Assembly (NCBI GenBank): GCA_037102815.1
Contig: BTPP01000001.1
Location: forward strand, 273,001-337,000
Direction: 5' to 3'
Length of the DNA stretch: 64,000 nucleotides
Source: Neurospora intermedia
Lineage: Eukaryota > Ascomycota > Sordariomycetes > Sordariales > Sordariaceae
A program made the position numbers and the translations under genes. Below the pieces are notes generated by a model. The model ran no database searches, was not told the DNA's origin, and saw only the letters and a program-made list of their open reading frames with translations. Shown piece after piece: positions 45,131 to 55,793 of this stretch; positions within the stretch are counted from its first letter, which is position 1; the number at the start of each line of letters is the position of its first letter.

Positions 45131-46195
45131 TGTGTATTATGTGGGCGCAACACCGGATCGCAAAGGGTGTCTGTCCAAAGCGTTGTCAAAGAAATAATAA
45201 AGTCGACAAAGTTGCTTGGGTGGGAGTTGGCGCAAGATTATGGAGATGGGATCCCAGATCCAATGCGGCGCGCGCGGGAACGGAGTCGTTGGAAGTGGAG
45301 GAGACACTTTTTGAGACCTGGACCTGGCAATCGGCACCAAGAGTCGCAAGAGATGACTGGGATGGGGATTCAAACGAATAAAAAATGGAGAATTATCAAT
45401 TAACGATCCAGATACACGCCGATCGAAGCTGACATTTCGGCAAAGGTAAAGAAAAAAAAGTAGAGAACTTCAAAATGTTACAAGCCAATGGTTGTCAATA
45501 GTTGGAATCCCTTCACTTTCCCAATGTGCTCGGCTCCGAGTATTCAGCTGCAATCCATGACAAACATCAAGCACCCTCAAGAAACGCAATTCGCAACCCA
45601 ACTTTCAAGGACTTTACAATCACAAGACGACATCAGAAAGAAGAAATGTGATCCATCATCCATGTATGTTAGGTTCCTGGTCTCATCACAATACGCAAAA
45701 AAAGCAAACAGCATCCAGCCATTGTGATCGATCAGATGTTTCTTCACGATCGAAACTTGACTCGACATGTGGTTGCTTGTAGCTCACGTCAGAATTGGAC
45801 GGACTGTCTCGGGGATTTCGGTTCAAAGTCCATCGATCTTTGTTTTCCGAGTGCAACCATTTCAATTCCAGTCCATCGATGTCATTTGAAAAAGTGACCA
45901 AATTATTCCCAATTGCCAGCCGCAAGACAGCTTCTGGCAGCTCCGGCATCAAGCTCTCACCTGTAGCGTGCAACTCCCCCGCACCGCAGCGATCAGCAAC
46001 CGGCCGATAAGAAAATTTACCCATGCACATGCCTCGCCAAGACCTCTTATCGAGCCCCACTATCATGATCATTGCGCTAACAACCCAAGTGGAAGCGCCC
46101 GATGTTCCCTTGAAGGCGCTGAAGGCACATTGGTTGGCTGCTCTTTCAGTTGGGCCCAGTTGGCGCTCCGAGCCGTAGCGTGCTTTTGCAGGTCC
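45131..46195. other. Spacer between the ferredoxin gene and the transposon
   Basis: Promoter side of the ferredoxin gene on the left; no supportable gene in the rest. A minus-strand frame at 45686-46294 runs into the transposon end and was not called. Before the transposon inserted, the right part of this spacer was continuous with the UGO1-like promoter at 51822. Confidence 0.45.
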
Positions 46196-46204
46196 ATCCT
46201 TCGA
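46196..46204 (+). repeat. Target-site duplication, left copy
   Basis: ATCCTTCGA, nine bases, identical to 51813..51821 on the other side of the transposon. Nine-base duplications are the signature of Mutator-like elements. Confidence 0.85.
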
Positions 46205-46244
46205 GGGGGAGTCTATCCAGGTCCCAAAAATGGGCTCCACTCCC
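46205..46244 (+). repeat. Left terminal inverted repeat of the MULE (core)
   Basis: This pairs with 51767..51812 in inverted orientation. The core TCTATCCAGGTCCCAAAAAT is identical, and the outer tip differs by a small insertion. Weaker similarity goes on to about 46310 (GTGACTTCTGC against GTGACATTCTGC). Confidence 0.85.
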
Positions 46245-46819
46245 CCCCTTCTAGCCTCAACTCTAGCCACCGCACGGACAAACACCAATGTCACTTGTGA
46301 CTTCTGCGATCGCGCTTAGCGCGCGAATGTTGCGGGTAGTGCGCGCCAAAGCTGCGGGCTCGTGAAGGCTGGCGGCCGGCATCATGACAACTATGCCGGC
46401 ATTGTCATACATGATGCAAAGTTTAGGTTGAGCTTCTGAAACTTTTTATATGGTATATGTATAGCTAGAAGAATCTTGCCTTAAAATATTGTGCAGTTAT
46501 ATATAATATTGAAAGACTTCATATTAAGCATCACAACTTACTATATCTAAGTTAAGTTTTACACATTCCAAACGTTTCTCAACACTTGCAACAACTATCA
46601 AAAATTTTCATTGTTACTATGACCATCACTGGATTGCAAATTTTTTTCTCATCATTTTGAAGTCCATATCATTTGTTTCGGTGCTCAAATGGTGCGGGAA
46701 AGCATCGGGGTAGCTAGTTACATAAAAGCAAGATAATGGGCATAAAGCCCTTTGGAGCTGCAAGGAGAAAAGAAACCCTACCAGCGCAGCGAAAACGCAG
46801 CCAACAAGCATATCTCTAG

Positions 46820-47822
46820 CTACTCGGGAACACTGAAGAAGTCTTCCTCATTATCAGGACCTTCACCATCCTGATCACCAGCACCATCATCATGATCCTC
46901 ATCCTCATCATTCTCCTCATTGTCACGCTCAATCTCAGACTCATGCTCAGACTCAACCACAGGCGCAGACGGAGTGCCCAAAAAAGCCTGGGTAGCAGCA
47001 TGCTAGCAGCTAGTTAGCTATTATCCCACAGCTCCAAAACATGCTAACTTAAACTTACCAAACTATCTCTCATAGCACGCATATCTGCAGCCATATCCTC
47101 CATGTACTTCTGGGTTAGAAGAGCCACCTGCGACTGCTCTTCCACAGCTACAGCTTGGCGGGTAAGCAGCGCTAACTTTTTCTCCCTATACTTCTCAATG
47201 TCGGTCTTTTGAGGGACCGCAGAACGAGGAGCAGTGCTGAAAACCTGCGGGAAAGCAGCGGAAGCGGGGCTGGAAGAGGTAGCAGCAGCATTGCTGCTAG
47301 TGGTCTTGTTCCATTCACGAATCTCTCTGACGAAGGCCTGGCCTTGCTCAAAAAAAGTGTCGGTGCGCTTCTCAGGTTTCATGGTGCGATTCTTCTCCCA
47401 CCAGGCTTTGAGTTCGGGAATAATGTGAGGCGGGACCTAAGCTGGTTAGCAGCTATTAAGCAGTGATCAAGCTTTCAACTTACAGGTTTGCATTGAGTGG
47501 TATGGTTGCCCTTCGAACACTCCCAGCAAGCAGATCCTACACCCTTTTGATTGAAGCATTTCTGGACTTCACCACTCGTATTCTTGATAGCTCTGCTCAC
47601 GCAAACACTGCACGGCAAGGCTCTTTCTGTACCAGGCTCTTTCGCTGCTTTCTTGCTGCTAGGGGTAGGCGTGCCCTCCTCTGATTCTGTGTTGTTTTTC
47701 TATAGCTTCCATTAGCATCTTGAAAGCAGCGGAAAAGCATTGTAGCTTACGCGGGTTCTCTTGGGAGTTCCCTTCTCCTGATCTTCTCCTCCTCTTTTGT
47801 TCGAGCGTGTGTTGGACGGCAT
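46820..47822 (-). CDS. Second gene of the MULE: zinc-binding, acidic-tailed accessory protein
   Basis: Four exons, all phase-0 junctions: complement(join(46820..47002, 47059..47436, 47484..47699, 47751..47822)), 282 residues. Introns of 48-56 nt have GTAAGT/GTAAGC donors, GCTAA[CT] branch points and TAG acceptors. It starts MPSNTRSNKRGGEDQ, a basic tail. Next comes a cysteine-rich block (CSVC, then KCF, then ACWEC, then HTTQC) that could bind zinc. A central helical segment (EKYREKKLALLTRQAVAVEEQ...YMEDMAADMRAMRDSL) is likely a coiled coil. The C-terminus is acidic (ENDEDEDHDDGAGDQDGEG). It resembles no host family that I recognise. Its position inside the element, and similar A/T-rich codon use, say it belongs to the transposon, as second genes do in MuDR. 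Confidence 0.75.
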
Positions 47823-48793
47823 GTTGGTGAGTTCAAGTACTAAATAATGATATCAGCTACCACTCAGATTTGCCTGACAAGATAATTTCAAATACTTACA
47901 GCAGCGGGGGAGATGCGTGATATAACTGAACTCGCTGTTTATATATCAATAATATTAGTAGAAGTCAAATAGATAATGGGTATATGAGGGGATACGTACA
48001 AGTGCTTGTGGTTATGAGGTTGAAAGAGGGAGAAGGAGAGAAGGAGAAAAGTGCAAGAGTAAAGAAAGTATGTGGGAAGGAGGGGTAGGGGTTTCCTATT
48101 TGGGCGTGTTTGCTTAAGTGAGTTCATCTTGAATGACGCGTTACGTGTAGATTTCACAATAAGGAGTGCAAGCAAAGAGTTGAGATGAAAGTCGCAAACG
48201 GAAGGCACAAATGGAGGGTGCAGTTGATTTTACGACATTGATGTAAACATGGGATATTTCATTTCTTATCTTATCACTTACACGAATGATGCGGGGAAGC
48301 TGCCTGTTAGCACCTTCTAAGCTTCTCCAGTGTTGTTAGAAATATCATCTTCTATAGTATGATGCACGTAAAAAAAAAAGGTAGGATGGATAATGATGAT
48401 ATGTTGAATGTATATAGCACTTCATTATTGATTTTGGACTAGAAATGGTTGTAAAATATCAATTATGGAAAGTAGTAGCTAATAGCTACTAACAAGAAGC
48501 ATACACGCATGTTTCCCGATGCGGGGTAATAAGTGTGTCACTCACTATACTATGCTATAATTTACTGCATTCTGCTTATTTCTAGAGGGTACTACTTGGA
48601 AAAATATGTCCAAAACTCACAAGTTTACACAACTTCAAATGCACTTTGAAAAAGCATCTTTTTCGCTGCTACTTATGCACACTTTATGACACCTTTGTAC
48701 TCCCAAATTAGTTAATAAGATTAGAGTAGTAAAACAAAGAACTAAGTTAGATATTGAATACCTGCATTAAAGCAGCTAACTAGCAGCTATATC
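47823..48793. other. Noncoding spacer between the two MULE genes
   Basis: A/T-rich, with no open frame of interest. It should hold the 3' end of the transposase transcript and the promoter of the second gene. The block GCGGGG near 47905 and 48534 is repeated. Nothing else is seen. Confidence 0.5.
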
Positions 48794-51497
48794 CTATCTT
48801 GCTCTCTGCTGCTCCCAAAATCTAACCCGCGCTTCATCTGATAATTGGATGAGTTCCTCTATCCTTATAGCACTGATAACGTTAACGCTCTCTCGAACTA
48901 TAAGGTGGAGGTTATCTAGCGCTCTGTCTAACTCATCCATACTACCATCATTAGCTTCCACAAAATCTAGAGTTTCCCATACTTTTGCAGATAACTGCTC
49001 ATTAACCTCTTGAAAGTTCAGTCTGTGCCTTCGAGGTATACCGATAATACGATTAAAAGCACCCTCAAATGGTGTACGAATCTCTTCATACACTTCAAAT
49101 CCATTTTCACTCCAGAGACCAACCAGCTGAACAAAATGAGCAGGCTGCAATGAACCAAAAGATAGGTGATGATGCCAGATATGAGCACAAGGCAGCTGCC
49201 AAGCAGCGAACCAGCGGCATTTGCATTGTGGCATACCTGCAAGTCGCTCATCAACACCCACAGGATTATCTTCAAGGTTCTGAAGTCTTTCATCTTGTGG
49301 TTCAAAGAAGTCATCTTCTTCAGGAAGTGGTTGTTGAGGGATGAGAATTGCATTTGGCTGCACATGCTCATCTTCAAGGTCATCCCTAAGTTAAGTAGAA
49401 TGTTAGCAAACTAGCTGCTAAAAAGATGCGGGATCAGTCCTACCTAGCAGGTTGTTCTCCTGATAATGGTATTTCCCAGCCAGGTATACGAGCATATCCA
49501 AGTTTAGGAGGCTGCCATTTTCGTCGCCATTCCCTAGCAGTCCGATATTGCCGAAAGACAAGTGTTTGGACACGAATTGGTAACTTGTCAAACCCAAAGT
49601 TTGGAAAAATTATCGTAAGTGGTCCCTGATAGATTTTGGCGCGGGATCGCTGCTTTTCCGCTCGACGAAGGTAGTCATGCACTCCATCTATGACTGCATA
49701 AAAAATCCCCTTCAAACTATATCGTGCAACCATCTCATGCTTTGAGAGGGCATTGATAGTTTTTAAGTGAGCATGCCAAGACTCAACTACATTTGTAGTA
49801 TCAACTTGTAAAAGCAGCGGGACCGCATGCCTATACCAGTGTGCCCAGTGCTTGGTATGTGGCCGCCAGTTTTTGCGGAGATACTCTGCTTGCACTGGAG
49901 TAGCATGAGAAATAGCTTGATCAACAGACTCAAGACATTTCTCTTCTGTAGACCGGTTATATAGCGCTGCAGCCATAGCTCGCAATGCTATATTATTGTC
50001 TTGTAGGTGCTTGCAAAACGTTGCCCAAAGATGTTTCCTGCATAATAGATGCTGTACAGCATCTTCCCCGCGGTTAGCAACATTGAAGGCAAGCCGTACA
50101 CCCTTTTGTTCAGCTGCTGAATCATCTGTAACCATGTACTTGAGTGCCCAACCCCGTAAACCACCACACCATTCAACCAGCACCTTCAAACACTCTCCAA
50201 TGATCTCAGCAGTTTGATCAGTTGTAAGAAAAAAAGCAACAGGAAGCCAAGATCCGCAGTCATCCCGCACCATAACCGTGAAAAGAAGAAAGCGGTAATG
50301 GTTTGTGTTATGTGTTGAATCCATAACAGCAATTACGCTACGTTCCCGCAGCGTTTCTAAGCATTCATCTCTTGCAAAGACTAATGCCTATGCAGGCTTT
50401 TCCCTTCTTTTCTTCGTTTCTGGGTTAACCTTTGGTAAAAAGACTTGCTTGCTTCTCCAGCCATCAAGGTTCTCAACCTCTTTGAAGCACTGTTCGTATT
50501 CCTGCTGAGGAGTACTGTCTTTATCAGTGTGGCGTTCTTTCCCTTCTGATTTGAGACCAAACGATACAGCAATATTTATAAGCTTCTTGGTAGTAAGGTA
50601 ACGGCCACCGCAGCGAATCAGACGCTCTCTGTGTGCGGGATTGTCACGTCCAAGAACCATTCTTTCTACTGTAGTAGCAGGATGGTTTGCTAGAAGCAGG
50701 TATGCAGCATGCTCCTCAATAGCTTGCGGTAAAGCAGTTTGATCGCAGAGGTCCATATTGTGAATATGCTGACCAGTAATGGTAACTTCCATAGAGTCAT
50801 CTTCTTTGACTGACCACTCAAGACGTGCTGGGCAGGGTTTGCAAGTGCGAATACTCTTTGATGTGATTCCTTTTCCTTGGCTGGGTGGCGCTTCTTTCCG
50901 ATGGAAGCGGCAGCGGTAACGATGCTTTACCGCAAACCTCATTTCTGCTACTGATAGCTTTTTCTTGCTCGTGTAAGAATCTCTTGGTGACCAGAAGTGT
51001 GAGACCCATCGCCAGTCATGATTCCACTTATCAGGTGTAATACAGAATACTCCTGCCTCGTGATATCGCTGCCGGATAGCTGCTATATCGGTAGGGACAT
51101 AAAGACCACCATTTGGTAAACCTGGAGTTGTCTGAGCTGGTTTGATAGGGTCACGGCTCCGTTGCCCACGTCGAGTGTGTTGGTTGGGTATATCATTCTC
51201 TTCATTATCAGAGCCAGGAGCAGGCGAAGAAGGTGCGGGAGAGGAGCTTGGTAGATGCGGGTGCACGTTTGCCAATTCTACATCCAGATATTGGGGAAGT
51301 GCAGCCTCATCAGGCACATCAAGACCAGGACCAGGCGTAGCATCCTCAGCAATTGCTTCCATAAGCAGTTGGCCAAAATGAGCTTCATCGATGGGCATTG
51401 GAGAATCTAGTGCTCTGCGTTCCCGCATCGGGATCGCATTGAGCAAACAGTTAGCATACAAGTAACCACAACGTACAGCAGTGAGCTGCTTACCCAT
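48794..51497 (-). pseudogene. MULE transposase gene, one in-frame stop
   Basis: Two exons: complement(join(48794..49385, 49444..51497)). The 58-nt intron (GTAGGA...GCTAAC...CTTAG) is phase 2. The length would be 881 residues, normal for the family. Domains in order: an acidic/proline N-terminus; a FAR1/WRKY-GCM1-like zinc-finger region (YRCRF, TCKPCPARLEW, HIHNMDL); the MULE catalytic core with DSTHNTN (first Asp), VTDDSAAE (second Asp) and NVVESWHAHLK (Glu); and a SWIM zinc finger CKC...CAH near the C-terminus. One TAG at 50388..50390 lies in frame between the zinc finger and the catalytic core; both sides remain open. The change fits CAG to TAG at a CpA site, as repeat-induced point mutation makes. 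The start is the first ATG of the frame. Confidence 0.85.
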
Positions 51498-51766
51498 GAT
51501 ACGAGGTTTGTACGTGGTGGTTGATATAGAGTTGTGCCTTAATAGTATGGAGCCGGTGCGGTGTACAACAGATCACGGTAAGCAACAACACCCAACACGG
51601 TCGCGGTCACGCGAAACTTGCGGGCTTGGCAATGGTTGCGGGAAAACTGCGGGAATGCAGCGCAAGCGCGGTACAAAGGTACAAATATTGTTAGTGGGCG
51701 CTTAAGGGAACTTTCAAGTCTTGGGCAGAATGTCACTTTTGTGGCTGGTTAGGGACCTGGAAAATT

Positions 51767-51812
51767 GGGAGTGGATCCCATTTTTGGGACCTGGATAGAA
51801 TGCCCCCCTTGG
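51767..51812 (+). repeat. Right terminal inverted repeat of the MULE (core)
   Basis: Reverse complement of the left end apart from a few extra bases at the tip (…CCCCCCTTGG). It is followed at once by the nine-base target duplication. Confidence 0.85.
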
Positions 51813-51821
51813 ATCCTTCGA
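51813..51821 (+). repeat. Target-site duplication, right copy
   Basis: ATCCTTCGA, identical to 46196..46204. Confidence 0.85.
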
Positions 51822-51979
51822 CGCCCGAGGATCTTCGCTTGTTCGACTGCTCGACTCCATTTCCATCTCCATCTCGTCATGCGACTTCCTTCTTTTCACG
51901 TCGGGTTTGAAATCTGCGAATAGCGGCACCCATCACCACCACTTCTCAGGGCAGATATCAATAGCCAATTGATAACAAC

Positions 51980-53690
51980 ATGGCGCACCACCACCACGCT
52001 GAAGGGGTCATCAACCCCCTCAGACCATACTACATCCCGCCCACCATTGGCGAGCCCGCAGTCGAGCCCATGACAGCACCCGGTCCCCATGCCTTCGCCC
52101 AGGGAAACGCGACCGACAACTATGCCTCCAAGGCGCGAACCATCTTCTCCGACATCGACATTGACTACAAGGACTACCTCAACGACCAATCGCCCTCGGT
52201 CATGTCGACCGTCAAGGAAGTCCTCGACGAGCTGCTGTGGAAGTACATGTCCGTCTTCATGGCCCAGCCCTTTGAGGTGGCCAAGACCATCATGCAGGTC
52301 CGCGCCCAGGACGACCTGGGAGGACTGGAGGCCCTCGCGGTAGAGCAGGCGAAGCAAAAGACGGCGACAAACCAAAAGATTCGCATGTATGATGAGGTAT
52401 GTCCTTCCACACCAGAGTTGAGAAGGTCACGCGAGCACGAAGAAACATGGTGTTGACTGATCTAAACTACCAGGATACCCCCTCCCCCTACGACTCCGAT
52501 TCCGATCAAGATGAGATGGCCTCCTTCTTCACGGCCAAGGTCCCCCACCGACCAGCCTCGCCATCCCAGAGTCGCTCAGGCAGACCCAGATCCCCGAGCC
52601 CCGGCACATCGACGACGCGCACCCCTAGCAAACAAGTCCCAGAACACCAACTCACATTGCGCACGCCCAATTCGGTGCTCGAGGTGATTGCTCAGCTATG
52701 GCAGAAGGAAGGAGCGTGGGGTGTGTGGAAGGGAACCAATGCGACTTTTATCTACTCGGTTCTGCAGTCCCTGCTAGAGAACTGGTCGCGAAGTTTGCTT
52801 AGCGCTCTGTTTAATGTTCCTGATCTTGGCGTACGAGGCGACCTAGACCGGCTAGTCGACATTGCGTCACCATACCCATGGGCGTCGCTTTTTGTTGCTG
52901 GTGCTGCTGCCGCCATCACAGGCCTCATCCTCTCTCCTCTGGACTTGGTCCGGACACGGTAAGATACACTCCCCAAACCTTTGTCCTCCAGAACAACAAT
53001 CTAACATTGACCAGCCTCGTCCTAACCTCCGTCTCTCGCGGCTCCCGCCGCACCCTCTCCACCCTCCGCGCCCTCCCCTCCTACCTCTGCCCCGCCACCC
53101 TCGTCATCCCCACCGTCCTGCACTCCCTCATCCACCCCGTCCTCATGCTCTCCACGCCCCTCGTCCTGCGCTCGCGCTTCATGATCGACCGCGAAGTCTC
53201 CCCCGTGGCCTTCTCCATCGCCAAGTTCTGCTCCTCTACCGTCGCTTTGTTTATCAAGCTACCCCTCGAGACCGTACTCCGTCGCGGCCAGGCGGCCGTC
53301 CTCAGCTCGCCTCAGTACGTGGCTGCGCTGGAGCCCAAGGCGCCGACTGTCACAAAGAGCCGGAGAGCGGCAGTCGAGAGAGGAGAGGGGGATAGCACGA
53401 CGCCGCAGATGGAGACCATCGTCCCGCTGGGCAGGTACAATGGGTTGTTTGGTACAATGTACAGCATCGTCAATGAGGAAGGGTCGCATGCGGCGCCCAT
53501 GACGGCGGCGGCCAAGAGGAAGGCGGCTGCGGCCAAGAAGAAGGGCGACGCGACGGTGCCGCAGGTGGTTTATAGGCGGGGACAAGGGTGTGATGGTCTG
53601 TGGAGGGGATGGAAGGTTAGTTGGTGGGGGTTGGTTGGGTTGTGGACGGCGGGGGTTATTGGGGGTGGTGGTGATGCCGGAGAGTTTTAG
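51980..53690 (+). CDS. ugo1: Ugo1-like mitochondrial outer-membrane fusion protein
   Basis: Three exons: join(51980..52396, 52474..52958, 53015..53690), 525 residues. Introns are GTATGT...CCAG (phase 0) and GTAAGA...TCTAAC...CCAG (phase 2). Ugo1 is a modified mitochondrial-carrier protein of the outer membrane that links Fzo1 and Mgm1 in mitochondrial fusion. Visible features: the conserved N-terminal NPLRPYYIPPTIGEP; a carrier-like segment PFEVAKTIMQVRAQDD (degenerate PxD/E motif); an acidic/proline insert; LWQKEGAWGVWKGTNATFIYSVLQS; LILSPLDLVRTRLVLTSV, a clear carrier signature; IKLPLETVLRRGQ; and LWRGWKVSWWGLVGLW at the end. The ATG lies 158 bases right of the MULE target duplication, so the transposon has split this promoter. 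The leader keeps CATCTCCATC-type C/T-rich sequence. Confidence 0.9.
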
Positions 53691-53901
53691 GCGCATATCT
53701 GAGGGAGATGAGATGGTCATAAGGAGTTGGGATTGTGTGTGGGTGGAAAAGAAAAGAAGAAAGAGATGGTGTTTTGCATAGCCGGATAAGTTGAAAAAAG
53801 GAGGTTTGTTACTATCGTCACAGGACTGGAGATTGGGAGGCTGCTTTCATTTGTAGTACTGGCGTTCAAAGGAGCTTAGACTGAGTGGCTTGTCGTTGGA
53901 A

Positions 53902-53926
53902 GGCAGGCAGGCAGGCAGGCAGGCAA
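53902..53926 (+). repeat. GGCA tetranucleotide microsatellite
   Basis: About six GGCA units in the 3' flank of the UGO1-like gene. Confidence 0.85.
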
Positions 53927-54111
53927 GGTATACGGGTTCAAGATCCCCTCTCAACGTTTGTTTTTGCGGGATGGTGGATGTATGGAGGGATGAAGGGGTG
54001 GGTGGTGGTGGTAGTTTTGGCACTATATATGTATGTGATATCCCTAACATGTTGCTTTTCGATATTCCTTATCCCTTCACTATCATGAGGTTGAAGAATG
54101 CATGGTCCGGT

Positions 54112-54112
<1 letters not shown>

Positions 54113-54162
<50 letters not shown>
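54113..54162 (+). repeat. Homopolymer T tract of about 50 bases
   Basis: An uninterrupted run of T. Length in the assembly may be inaccurate. No LINE or SINE body is visible next to it, so it is treated as a simple repeat. Confidence 0.9.
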
Positions 54163-55793
54163 CTTCTCTTCTTTCGTCATTGGCAAACAAGAAGGCTCCG
54201 ACCGTCGCACGACGAAAGCCGCAGTACTAAGTGAATGATGACAGGAGAGAAAAGGACCGCACAGCCGTCCCGTCGGTCATCATCACAAGGCCACCACGCG
54301 GCAATTGGTGACAAACACCTACGAGCTGACAAACGTGGGCATCAAGGCGACCAACGGGATCGATGTCATCAGCCTCCCTCCATTCCTACCTTCCGTCCCT
54401 CCCGTCCCGGTCGCTAAGTGAAGCGGTACCTGCCACTCTCGCATAGATATCTACCCTAGAGGTACCAATCAGCATTTCTGCCGTTCAGCTTGATCGGTGG
54501 CTTTCCGCATTGGACTTCTACTTGGTGTTTTGACACAGATACGACTACCTCTACACGGTACCGGTAGAGTACTTGCTCAAACCGCCACCACGGCAGACAT
54601 GCCGGGATTTCGTGGAATATTTTTCTCTTCTCCGCAAATTTACGAACCACAAACATTAATTGTTTGCTAAACTCTATAATGGATAATCCGTCAAAGCAAA
54701 AGCGGGGCAGGCACCTTCATCCTTCAGCCATTCATTCCCGTGATTCCCGTCAGGTCCGGGCCGTCCGTCGGCTTCAATTGTTTATCAAACGTCGATGGGT
54801 AGTGGGTGGGGCCCACCCGTCATCGTCAGCGGGGAGGATCGGCCGAACCGTTAACGATGGATCGCTCGTTCGGAACTTTTTACATGCAGGGGTCTGGTCT
54901 GGGTCTGGTGTGATTGATCTACACTAGAGACTAGGTACGTGATGGTAGCCGACAACGGAAGGGGGGGGGTCGTGGATGAGTGGCTTCCGTTCACTTCACT
55001 TTCATCTCCTCGCTTCTCCTCTTCACATTCACTGTCGCCTCATGCTTTTTCTACCTACCAATAATCATTATTTGGAACTTGAAACACTGGTTTTTTTCTT
55101 GGTCTCTTTGACTTCAGTTCCTAGCGTTCCAGCCACGTCAGTCAGCTTTTATTGTAATTCGGACCTGACACCCAAACTTCATCACCAACTGGACTGTCTA
55201 GCTAGACCAAAGATCGTTTCACATTCGTCCGGTCTTTTTCCGGCTGTGTTCCTGGCTCGAGCAGTTTGTTGTGGTTATTAGCAGTCCAGGCAGCAGATTT
55301 CATACCATTCAAGGGCCGGACCAGATAACGAAAGGGAGACTGTCAGTCATCAAACAACCACCTTGAAGCTGAGTGCCGCTTTACGCATTCACCGACCGGT
55401 AGGCCTCTTCACCTTACGACCAGTTGACTCACGCGCAAACAAACAGTCACGTATGACGGACGGAATTAGTCAGTCACCATTGATCTTGCGAGTCACCCAC
55501 TGACGAATTATCCACCAGCTGTTTCGGTGAAGAGTACTAGAATCGCAGAATCCAACCTGTCAAGGTCCAAACTCAAAAATAATCAAACTGGATCGTAAAC
55601 TGGAAGCATAAATTCTTACCGACTAGATCGTCCGTCCTCCCCGTCTTGCAGCGGCATCAACGAAACAACACCAAAGCGACCATCGATCAACAGCCAACAA
55701 ATCCATTAAAGCAACCAACAAACAACCTAGTCTTCCTACCTAATCCAGAACCCTCATTATCACCTAATCCACCAAAGGAGTACAGTATCGACC

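Larger units (their letters stand above)
46205..51812. mobile_element. Mutator-like DNA transposon (MULE), two genes, 5.6 kb
   Basis: The element is bounded by a nine-base target duplication and imperfect terminal inverted repeats. The left end begins GGGGGAGTCTATCCAGG; the inverted right end begins CCAAGGGGGGCATTCTATCC. The shared core continues as TCCCAAAAATGGG[AC]TCC, and weaker similarity extends for about 100 bases. Inside are two minus-strand genes: a MULE transposase (48794..51497) and a second, spliced gene (46820..47822). The interior is more A/T rich than the neighbours, with frequent AGCAGC and GCGGGA words and different codon choice, consistent with foreign origin. One in-frame stop interrupts the transposase, so the copy may not be autonomous. 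Intact ends and TSD indicate a fairly recent insertion. Confidence 0.9.
53691..55793. other. Intergenic region with simple repeats
   Basis: No gene is supported. It contains the GGCA array and T tract listed separately, TAGAGGTA motifs near 54458 and 54542, and a long C/A-rich leader (55620-55793) for the gene at 55794. Confidence 0.45.

Noticed and set aside
45686-46294. 202-codon minus-strand frame left of and into the MULE
   Set aside because: It crosses the transposon end and target duplication, so it cannot be an ancestral gene; no motif found.
54113-54162. Poly-T tract as the tail of a minus-strand retroposon
   Set aside because: No LINE or SINE body, A/B boxes or target duplication beside it; treated as a homopolymer.
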